From Aliishimia sp965656085 (GTDB lineage Bacteria > Pseudomonadota > Alphaproteobacteria > Rhodobacterales > Rhodobacteraceae), in NCBI GenBank assembly GCA_965656085.1, contig CBFHJA010000020.1, positions 13,717-77,716 on the forward strand: a DNA stretch of 64,000 nt, given 5' to 3'. Positions within the stretch are counted from its first letter, which is position 1. Every line of letters starts with the position of its first letter. Position numbers and translations under genes: made by a program. The notes beneath the pieces were generated by a model. That model was not told where the DNA came from, searched no databases, and saw only the letters and a list, made by a program, of their open reading frames with translations. Shown here one piece after another: positions 25,211 through 33,200 of this stretch.

Positions 25211-25688
25211 GATCGTCGCGCAGCCGCTGACCGCCGAGGCGTTTGCGCCGTTCGGCGATGTGTTAGAACTCAAGGATGCGCCGGACAAGCTGATCAATGC
25301 CGGGCTCTGCGGGCGGCATCATGACCTCGCAACGCTCGATTTCGGCCCCGGTGGGCGGGCCGGGATCAGCTTCTTTGATGCGCAGCCGCGCGCGCTGCCC
25401 TACCGGCTCGACCTACTGGAGCGGCATCCCGAGGGCAGTCAGGCCTTTATGCCGATGAGCCAGACCTCGTTTCTGGTGATCGTTGCGCCCGACGCGGGGG
25501 GGCGCCCGGGTCTGCCGCAGGCATTTCTGACGACGCCGGGGCAGGGCGTGAATTACCACCGGGGGACATGGCACGGGGTTCTCACGCCGCTCCATGCGCC
25601 CGGATTGTTCGCAGTTGTGGACCGGATCGGCGACACGCCCAATCTGGAGGAGTTTTTCCTTGATCCGGCAATTACCGTGATCGCATAG
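25197..25688 (+). CDS. allA: Ureidoglycolate lyase
   Basis: This 163-residue AllA-family enzyme splits ureidoglycolate into glyoxylate and urea. Family segments include QPLTAEAFAPFGDVLE near the start, ERHPEGSQAFMPM, and NYHRGTWHGVLTPL, which carries the conserved histidines. The start at 25197 lies inside the end of the preceding gene (14-base overlap). It is followed after 51 bp by an NCS2 permease with a GGGGGA ribosome site. Normal length; no anomalies. Confidence 0.93.
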   Translation: MFPSEIVAQPLTAEAFAPFGDVLELKDAPDKLINAGLCGRHHDLATLDFGPGGRAGISFFDAQPRALPYRLDLLERHPEGSQAFMPMSQTSFLVIVAPDAGGRPGLPQAFLTTPGQGVNYHRGTWHGVLTPLHAPGLFAVVDRIGDTPNLEEFFLDPAITVIA

Positions 25689-25739
25689 TCCTTTGCAGCC
25701 CGGTCAAAACGGGCGGATCAACTTGGGGGACAGGCCGTC

Positions 25740-27053
25740 ATGGCAGATCTTTATTATTATTCCGACCCGGACGACACGCCACCCTTGGCGCAGACGATCC
25801 CGCTCGGGTTTCAACACGTGCTAGCGATGTTCGCGTCGAACGTCACGCCGTCCATCATTGTTGCCGGGGCTGCGGGCCTTGCGTTCGGCAGTGCCGAACA
25901 GGTGTATCTCATTCAGATGGCGATGCTCTTTGCCGGGGTGGCGACGCTGTTCCAGACCGTTGGCCTCGGCCCGGTCGGCGCGCGGCTGCCGATCATGCAG
26001 GGGACGAGTTTCGCTTTTGTGGGGGTGCTGGCGGGGATCGCGGCGACGCAAGGGCTGGGCGTGGCGCTCACGGCCTGCCTGATCGGCGGGACGATCCATT
26101 TCCTGCTTGGCTCGGTGATCAAGCATCTTCGGTTTCTGTTCCCGCCGCTGGTGACGGGTCTCGTGATCCTCGCCATCGGCCTCTACCTGATCCCGGTCGC
26201 CATCAAATACGCGGCCGGGGGCGCGGCGACCTTCCAGATGGAAGCGCCGAGTTTCGGCTCGCTTATGCATTGGTCGGTTGCGCTCACCGTTGTCGTGGTC
26301 GCGCTGATCCTGAAGTTCTTCACGCGCGGTATCCTGAGCAGCGCGGCCATCCTCGTCGGTCTGATCGCGGGCTATCTGCTGGCGCTGGCCTTTGGCATGG
26401 TCAATTTTGCTCCGGTCGCCAATGCCGCGCTGTTCACGACGATCACGCCCTTGCCCTACGGGTTCGAATTCAATCTCGGCGCGGTGTTCGCGGTGACGCT
26501 GGTGTCGATCGTCTCGGCCATCGAAACGGTGGGGGATGCCTCGGCAACGACCAAGGCCGGCGCGGGGCGCGAGGCGACGGATCGCGAGATCGCCGGGGCG
26601 ACCTATGCGGACGGGCTCGGCACGGCGGTCGCAGCGGTGTTCGGCGGGTTGCCGAACACGTCGTTCAGCCAGAATGTCGGCATTGTCAGCATGACCGGGA
26701 TCATGTCGCGCCATGTGGTGACCGTGGGCGCTCTGGTCCTGATCGTCTGCGGCTTGCTGCCCAAGGTCGGCGCGGTGATCGCGTCTATGCCACTCCCGGT
26801 GCTCGGAGGCGGGGTGATCGTGATGTTCGGGATGGTCGCTGCGGCGGGGCTGAACGTACTGACCGAGATCGAGATGAACCGCCGCAACATGGTGATCATC
26901 GCAGTATCGCTGGCCGCAGGTCTGGGTCTGAACCTTGTTCCGGAGGCGGTGCAATATGTGCCCGGCATTTGGAAAACCCTTCTGACTTCGGCGGTGGCCC
27001 CGACCGCCATTATCGCGATCGTCCTCAATCTAGTTCTGCCCGAAGAGATTTGA
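25740..27053 (+). CDS. NCS2 nucleobase/urate-xanthine permease
   Basis: This 437-residue member of the nucleobase-ascorbate (NCS2) family has about 12-14 membrane segments. The QH motif of the first helix (GFQHVLAMFASNVTP) and the family signature region (SFSQNVGIVSMTGIMSR, ~300) are intact. The genome context of ureide genes makes urate or xanthine the probable substrate, taken up with protons or sodium. Ribosome site GGGGGA at ~25723. It ends the plus-strand ureide run. The subgroup fits urate/xanthine carriers more than uracil carriers, but that is not proven by the visible motifs. Confidence 0.92.
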   Translation: MADLYYYSDPDDTPPLAQTIPLGFQHVLAMFASNVTPSIIVAGAAGLAFGSAEQVYLIQMAMLFAGVATLFQTVGLGPVGARLPIMQGTSFAFVGVLAGIAATQGLGVALTACLIGGTIHFLLGSVIKHLRFLFPPLVTGLVILAIGLYLIPVAIKYAAGGAATFQMEAPSFGSLMHWSVALTVVVVALILKFFTRGILSSAAILVGLIAGYLLALAFGMVNFAPVANAALFTTITPLPYGFEFNLGAVFAVTLVSIVSAIETVGDASATTKAGAGREATDREIAGATYADGLGTAVAAVFGGLPNTSFSQNVGIVSMTGIMSRHVVTVGALVLIVCGLLPKVGAVIASMPLPVLGGGVIVMFGMVAAAGLNVLTEIEMNRRNMVIIAVSLAAGLGLNLVPEAVQYVPGIWKTLLTSAVAPTAIIAIVLNLVLPEEI

Positions 27054-27081
27054 GGGGGCGGGCGCGCCAGCGGCGCGCGCA

Positions 27082-27124
27082 GGGGCTCTGCCCCCGCACC
27101 CCCGGGATATGTCCAGCCAAAGGA
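27082..27124. other. GC hairpin and CCGGGATA-type motif after the permease gene
   Basis: GGGGC-TCT-GCCCC (27082-27094) can form a short stem 28 bases after the permease stop, with no T-run. It is followed by CCGGGATA and AAAGGAAA (27102-27124), similar in layout to 22243-22268. Both motifs follow gene ends. The remaining bases of this 185-bp gap show nothing else recognisable. Confidence 0.35.
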
Positions 27125-27238
27125 AAACAAGAGAGCCTGCGCCCAGACCTTTGGCGTGGAACGCTTTGGTGTCACGGCCTCTTGCCCTGCGCTGTGAATC
27201 GTGGCCTCTTGCTGTGGACCCAACCCATGGAGGCCAAC

Positions 27239-28588
27239 ATGAAAGACGACAACTTCCTGCGCGAGAACAATGCCCGTCACCTCTGGCATCCCATGGGCCA
27301 TCCCGGGGACATGCAGGCTAACCCGCCCACCATCATCACCGGCGCGCATGGCTCCACGATCCGCGACATGGACGGGCACGAGGTCGTCGATGCCGTGGGT
27401 GGGCTGTGGTGCGTGAACCTTGGCTACTCGAATGACAAGATCAAGGATGCCATCGCCAAGCAACTCTATGATTTGCCATATTATTCGGCTTTCGCGGGGA
27501 CCACGAACCCCACCGCGATCGAGGCCTCCTACATGGTCCGCGAGTTCTTCGCTGAGGACGGGATGGAGCGCGTGTTCTTCACCTCGGGTGGGTCCGACAG
27601 CGTGGACACCTGCCTGCGGCTCGCGCGGCAGTATCACCGGCTGCGCGGCGAGCCGAACCGGACCAAGTTCCTGAGCCTCAAGAAGGGCTATCACGGGACC
27701 CATTTCGGGGGCGCATCCGTCAATGGAAACAACCGCTTCCGGATCAATTACGAGCCGCTCCTGCCGGGCTGCTTCCACCTGCCCGCGCCCTACACCTATC
27801 GCAACCCCTTCGACGAGACCGACCCCGCGCGGCTTGCGCAACTGATCGCCAAGACCGCCGAAGACGAGATCCAGTTCCAAGGTCCGGGCAGCATCGCGGC
27901 CTTCATCATGGAGCCCATTCAGGGCGCGGGCGGCGTGATCGTGCCGGATGCGTCTTTCATGAAGCTGATGCGCGAGATCTGTGATCGGCACGGCATCCTG
28001 ATGATCGCCGATGAGGTCATTACCGGCTTCGGGCGCACCGGCGACTGGTCGGGCTCGCGGCATTGGGGTGTGAAGCCTGATATGATGAGTACCGCCAAGG
28101 GGATCACGTCGGGCTATATCCCGGTGGGCGCGGCACTGATGAACGGTAAGGTTGCGGAAGTCTTCGAAAACTCGGATGCCGAGGGCGCGATCTTCCACGG
28201 CTATACCTATTCGGCGCACCCGGTGGGCGCGGCGGCGGTGGTGGCTTGCCTCGAAGAGACCCAGCGGATCAACACGGCGGCCAATGCCGGGCCGCGCGGC
28301 ACGCAGCTCTTTGAGGGCGTGAAGGCGCTGGCGGAGAAACATGACATCATTGGGGATGTGCGCGGTGGCCACGGGCTCATGACGGGGATCGAACTGGTCT
28401 CGGACAAGTCAGCCAAGACGCCGATGGATATGGACACGATGAAGCGCATCCACAAGGCGACCTATGAGGCTGGCTGCATGGTCCGGCTCGGGGCGCATAA
28501 TATCCTGATGTCGCCGCCGCTGGTGATTACCGAGGACGAGGTGAACCGGGTGCTGTCGGCGCTCGATGCGGGCTTCGCAGCGGCCTGA
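27239..28588 (+). CDS. Class-III (omega-amino acid/pyruvate type) aminotransferase
   Basis: This 449-residue PLP enzyme moves an amino group from an omega-amino acid or amine to pyruvate or a similar oxo acid. The PLP lysine lies in MSTAKGITSGYIPVGA, the cofactor aspartate in ADEVITGFGRTG, and FFTSGGSDSVDT holds the phosphate-binding part. I choose the ATG at 27239 because GGAGG ends five bases before it; an in-frame ATG at 27227 adds four residues. The frame remains open far upstream, but that stretch only shadows the permease. The native substrate is unclear; glyoxylate from the ureide pathway could serve as acceptor, which is an inference. It converges with a TetR gene six bases beyond its stop. 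Confidence 0.9.
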   Translation: MKDDNFLRENNARHLWHPMGHPGDMQANPPTIITGAHGSTIRDMDGHEVVDAVGGLWCVNLGYSNDKIKDAIAKQLYDLPYYSAFAGTTNPTAIEASYMVREFFAEDGMERVFFTSGGSDSVDTCLRLARQYHRLRGEPNRTKFLSLKKGYHGTHFGGASVNGNNRFRINYEPLLPGCFHLPAPYTYRNPFDETDPARLAQLIAKTAEDEIQFQGPGSIAAFIMEPIQGAGGVIVPDASFMKLMREICDRHGILMIADEVITGFGRTGDWSGSRHWGVKPDMMSTAKGITSGYIPVGAALMNGKVAEVFENSDAEGAIFHGYTYSAHPVGAAAVVACLEETQRINTAANAGPRGTQLFEGVKALAEKHDIIGDVRGGHGLMTGIELVSDKSAKTPMDMDTMKRIHKATYEAGCMVRLGAHNILMSPPLVITEDEVNRVLSALDAGFAAA

Positions 28589-28594
28589 CCGGTC

Positions 28595-29212
28595 TCAGGT
28601 CAGGTCGGGGTCGTCGTAAGAGGCCACGTAGGAGTCGATCAGCCGGTCGATCGCCTGCCGTGAGATCTTTACCTGCTCTTCGTCGAAGCCCAGAGACGCG
28701 ACCATTTTCCATGTCCCGTACATCTGGGTGACGATCAGGTAGCCCAGTTCGCGGCAGGCGTTCTGGGACAGGTCGGGGTAGCTGATCTTGATCTCATGCG
28801 CGAGAACCATCTGCACCAGTTCATACTGGCTGCGCAGGTTCTTTTTGATGTCGTCATTCGCGGCAGCGCGGGCGAACAGCGCGTCATAGACCTGATCGTC
28901 GACCGGTTTCGGGCTGCCCTTGTCGGCAAGTTGGTTGAACCAGAAATCAATGAACGTCTTCAGCCGTTTAACATCGTCCGCGTCATTGATCGCGACCATC
29001 AGCCGTTCGCGGTAGAGATCGGCGAGATAATTGCATAAAGCGAGGGCAAGCTCGTCCGGGTCCTTGAAATAGTGGCGGATCAACTGCCGTGTCATCCCGC
29101 CTTCCCCGGCGACCTGATCATAGCTCGGCAGGGACACGCCATGTGTCATGATCGCGTCGAAGAGCGCCCGGACAATCTCCGGCCTGCGAATGTCTCTGAT
29201 TTTCTTGGCCAT
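28595..29212 (-). CDS. TetR-family transcriptional regulator
   Basis: This is a regulator of 205 residues. The N-terminal helix-turn-helix (IRRPEIVRALFDAIMTHG... YDQVAGEGGMTRQLIRHYFKDPDELALAL) is typical TetR; the rest is a helical ligand domain. I use the ATG at 29212 (MAKKIRDIRRPEIV). An earlier ATG at 29242 would add ten residues and place the start codon inside the palindrome at 29238. No strong ribosome site decides between them. Two palindromes just upstream suggest self-control. The regulated pathway may be the convergent aminotransferase or the HlyD-like protein gene upstream, but neither is shown. Confidence 0.85.
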   Translation of the reverse strand: MAKKIRDIRRPEIVRALFDAIMTHGVSLPSYDQVAGEGGMTRQLIRHYFKDPDELALALCNYLADLYRERLMVAINDADDVKRLKTFIDFWFNQLADKGSPKPVDDQVYDALFARAAANDDIKKNLRSQYELVQMVLAHEIKISYPDLSQNACRELGYLIVTQMYGTWKMVASLGFDEEQVKISRQAIDRLIDSYVASYDDPDLT

Positions 29213-29237
29213 GGTCCGGGGTATCTGGTCGGCAATC

Positions 29238-29274
29238 ATCACGTTTTGGTGATAGTATACCGATCACGGTGTAC
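29238..29274. promoter_or_regulatory. Two operator-like palindromes upstream of the TetR gene
   Basis: ATCAC-GTTTTG-GTGAT (29238-29253) is a perfect 5-6-5 inverted repeat. GTATACCGATCACGGTGTAC (29255-29274) is an 8-4-8 repeat with one mismatch. They lie side by side 26 bases before the chosen TetR start, a normal place for autorepression. Confidence 0.55.
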
Positions 29275-29298
29275 GCTCCACCCCTTGACGACATTCAG

Positions 29299-30093
29299 TT
29301 ATTGGCCGGCCGGGTTCAGCGTGCACCGCGCGCCCGCCAGAATGGAGCCGTCGGGGTTGGGCAGCGTCAGTCGCAGCCCGAAGGTGCCGGTTGCGGCGTC
29401 AAGAACCGGGTCGATCACGTCGAGGGTCGCCTGCCGTGTCCGACCATCCTCCAGTGTGACGGTCAGCCTGTCGCCGGGGGTGAGTTTGCTGCGTTCGGAG
29501 GTCGGGAAGTAGCTCTCCACATAGAGCGTGTCGAGTTCTGCAAGCCGCAGGATTGGGGTCTGCTCGGTATAGACTTCGCCCGGAGACATGAAGCGCTCGG
29601 TCACAACGGCGTCAAAGGGCGCCCGGATGCGTTTGCGTTCGAGCGCGGCCTGCGCGGCTTTCAGCTCCTCTTGGGCCAATGCATTGTCAAACCTTGCCTT
29701 TTCCGCCTCGATCCGCGCTACCTCATAGGCCAGTTCGGCCTCTTCGAGATCGTCGGCAACGGTCAGCCCACGGTCGTCGAGCAGACGGAGGCGGTCTGCC
29801 TTCAGCTTTGCGCTGGCCGCGCGTACGGTGGCAAGGCGCAGGTCGGTATCGTCCTGCACGACAAGCTCGGCCCGGGCGATGCGGGCCCGCTCTTCGCTGG
29901 CCTCGAACTCCGCAAGAACCTGACCGGCCCGGACGGCATCGCTGCGGTCCACGTGAATCTGGGCGACAACCCCGGTTGCGTTGGCACCGAGATCGACGGT
30001 GGACTTGCTGGTGATGATGCAGTCCCGGGCCATTGCCGGGGCGGCGAGGGCTCCCAGAACCAGGGCCATAAGGGCGAGTCGGTGTGCGTGCAT
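29299..30093 (-). CDS. HlyD/RND-type periplasmic adaptor protein
   Basis: This 264-residue exported adaptor has a Sec signal (residues 1-22, AMA then RDC). It is followed by a biotinyl-lipoyl-like half (VDLGANATGVVAQIHVDRSDAVRAGQ), a long alpha-helical hairpin (~70-150, rich in A, E, K, R), the second lipoyl half (KRIRAPFDAVVTERFMSPGEVY) and a beta-barrel. Such proteins link an inner-membrane pump with an outer-membrane channel. No pump or TolC-like gene is adjacent in the window. It is divergent from the giant protein gene (156 bp between starts), so a role in the export of that protein is possible but unproven. It is short for a type I secretion adaptor and lacks the N-terminal membrane anchor of HlyD. 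Confidence 0.82.
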   Translation of the reverse strand: MHAHRLALMALVLGALAAPAMARDCIITSKSTVDLGANATGVVAQIHVDRSDAVRAGQVLAEFEASEERARIARAELVVQDDTDLRLATVRAASAKLKADRLRLLDDRGLTVADDLEEAELAYEVARIEAEKARFDNALAQEELKAAQAALERKRIRAPFDAVVTERFMSPGEVYTEQTPILRLAELDTLYVESYFPTSERSKLTPGDRLTVTLEDGRTRQATLDVIDPVLDAATGTFGLRLTLPNPDGSILAGARCTLNPAGQ

Positions 30094-30160
30094 GGGTGTG
30101 ATCCGTTGCGTCAGGGCTCGTATTTAGCATAGAGCCCGGTTCTCATGGCGAATTTTCATT

Positions 30161-30185
30161 TTGACTAAATACTTTCGCTTTGACA
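30161..30185 (+). promoter_or_regulatory. Candidate -35 elements before the giant gene
   Basis: TTGACT (30161-30166) and TTGACA (30180-30185) are good -35 hexamers in the A/T-rich 156-bp gap between the divergent adaptor and giant genes. I cannot find a convincing -10 hexamer at the proper distance from either, so the promoter is only suggested. No strong ribosome site precedes the giant gene start. Confidence 0.3.
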
Positions 30186-30249
30186 ATCTTGCTGCATTCG
30201 GGGGGTCGGAATTTTGGAAACCTCTTTATTTTTTTCCGGGTAGCTGGGT

Positions 30250-33200
30250 ATGACCAGACATGACCGCAAGCTCAGGCAGCGTACCGCGCGCCTGCGCAAC
30301 AGCATTTCCGGGCGTGTGCTCGCAGAAGTGTTGGAGCCGCGCGTCCTGTTGTCGGCCGATCTTTTCCCCATCGCCGGCACCATCTCCGCGCCCGGCGAGG
30401 AAGACCGCTATGCCATCACCCTGTCCGATCCCGCCCGCGTCACCTTCGACTCGCTGAGCAACTCCGAACTCACATGGGTTCTGCAAGGCCCTGACGGGAC
30501 CGACATCCGGCGCGACTTCGACACCAGCGACGGGCGCTATCGGGGCACCGCGCCCGTCATTGACATGATGCGTGGAGACTACACACTCACGGTCTCGGGA
30601 CAGGGCGGCCAGACCGGTGACTACGCGTTCCAGCTCAAGGACCTCGCGGACGCCGAGGCGCTCACCGAGAACACGCCAACCACGGCAACCCTGCCGACCG
30701 GGCGGGAGACCGAGATCTTTACCTTCACGGCGGAGGCCGGTCAGTCGGTGTTTCTCGATTTCAGCGAGGACACCGACCAGACCCTTGGCACATGGGCGTT
30801 GCTGGATGAGCTTGGGACCGTTCTGGACAGTGACACGCAGCTGCGTCAGGAACGTGTCGACTTGACCCGTTCGGGCACTTACACGCTGCTCATAGAAGGG
30901 CCGGTGACGGGCGATGCGCCCGCCAGCGCCACGTTCCAGGTCTCGCTCAGCGATACGTTTGGCTTCGAGTACACCGCAGGGACTGAGGCCAGCGGCCAAT
31001 TTGCGGCCATCGGTGACCGGCACATCCACCGCTTCACGGTCGGGGCTGACGCGGATTTTGCGCTCAGCGGAACCCAGCCGAACTGGACGCTCGACTGGCA
31101 ATTGCGCGGCCCGAATGGCGAGATTGGCGACGGGTCCGGTCTGTTCCCCGCGAACACCGCGCCGCAAACCTTTTCGCTGGAGGCCGGCGACTACGTGCTC
31201 ATCGTGGAAGGGCGGGATGAAAGCCTGCCCTCCTATACCTTCACCCTCAGCGAGACGGGCCCGTTCTCCGGCACCGCGACGGATATCACCGCGACTGCGC
31301 AGAGCGTGGGCGATGTGCTGGAGGCCGAACTGCTGCGCGCCGGTGAATTGCGGCGGTTCGATTTCACGCTGACCGCGCCGCAAGCGTTGCGCTTCGAGGC
31401 TTTGTCGGCGAACGCGAACGCGTCGATGGAGCTCTACACCGAGACGGGCCAGCTCTACACGCTTGCGTCGCTCAACCCGTCGAGCGCATTTTTCAACCGG
31501 ATCGAGGTTCAGCCGGGAACCTATTCGCTTCTCGTGCGGGCCAAGGTCGACAATGCCGGGCAGGTGAAGATGCGGCTGGTGGATGACGATCAGGTCACGT
31601 CGCATGACCCGGCGACCGGTCCCTTTGTGGCTGTGCTGGATGAGACCGCCGCGCAACAGAATTTCTCCATCGAGCTGCGCTCCGGTGACCGGCTGTTCGT
31701 CGATCCGCAAGGTGGCATTGCCACTGCCGGGCGCGCGGATTTGTCGCTTTGGCGGGTCTACGATCCGCTCGGGCGGGAAATCATCGACATCTGGTCCGGC
31801 GATTTCGGCCACGAGGTCGCAACCGCAGCGATGGACGGCACCTATGTGATCACCGTGCGGCGCCCCTCGAACGCGGTCATCACGCAGCAGACAGCGCTGA
31901 TCCGTGTCGAGAACCCCACGGTGCAGCCGCTCACGCTCGGGCAGAGCTATGCGGTGGACGTGGCCTCGCCGGGGCAGGTGTTCGATTATACGTTCACCCT
32001 CGACGCGCCCGCGCAGGTTCTGTTCGATTACCTGCGCACCGATAGCCAGTATGGCGACTTGCGCTACAGCATCCTCGACCGCGATCGGGCGCTGGTCAGC
32101 GGCTCTGGCCTCTATCTGCGCGATGTGGACGACAACCTGCATGACCTGCCATCGGGTGCATACACTTTGCGGCTTTTCGGAAACCGGGACGGCACCGGCC
32201 AGGCCGAATTCCGTTTGCTGTCGGTCAGCGACGTGGCCCCGACTGCGCTTGGAGCCCGCCTGACAGGCACGCTCGATCCGGGCGGGCAGGCGCTGATCGT
32301 TGCGGTGGAGGCGGAGGCGGGGAGCCGGGTCGGCATCGACGTGAATGCGCTCAGCGGCGGCAATACCTTCTACAACATCCGAACGCAGTTTCTCGATCCG
32401 CTGGGCAGGCATCTGGGCAATGGCTCCATTGAGGCGGGCGACTCTTTCTTCGAGGCTGCGCAAACGGGCCGCTACCTGATCCTGATCGACGCGCAGGCGG
32501 GTCAATCGTTGCCAGTCGATTATGACTTTACGCTGCTCGATGTGCCGCTGGAGGAGAAGACCTTGACGGTGGGGGCGGCGGTGACCGACCAAATCACCGT
32601 CCCGTTTGGCCAGATCCGGTACAGCCTGACGCTCGACACGGAAACCGATCTTCTGCTCGATCAGATCTCCGCGTCGCCTGCGCAATATACAATTTTCGAT
32701 GCGAATGGCACGGAGCTTGATTTCGGCACGCGCTCACTCAACACGTGGGACCCGCCGGCGCGGCTGACACGGCTCGGAGCGGGCACTTATAGCATCGTGG
32801 TGTCGGGCAGCGGCAATGCCACGCCGGACCTGAACTTCACGCTGCGCGATCTGTCTCAGGCAACGCCGCTTCCCATTGATACCGTGACGACAGTGACCGG
32901 CGAGGGTCCTGCGACCGTCTACAGCTTCGAGGCGCAGGCCGATGATACGCTGTTTTTCGACTACCAGACCGGAACCGGAACCGGCGGCTGGGTGCTGCTG
33001 GATCCGACAGGGGCGGTGATTTTCAACACGCGCAACACGTCCGACCATTTCCTCGAACTCAGCCAACCGGGCACCTACACGCTCATCGTCGACCGTGCGC
33101 CGACCTCGGATGACGCGTTCTCCACCACGTTCCGGGTGACGCAGCCCACTGTGACCCGCAAGCCGATTGCCGTCGGCGATGCGGTGGCGGACACGCTCGC

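Noticed and set aside
26270..27238. An N-terminal extension of the aminotransferase frame into the permease gene
   Set aside because: The extension is a shadow of the NCS2 permease. A GGAGG ribosome site fixes the start near 27239.
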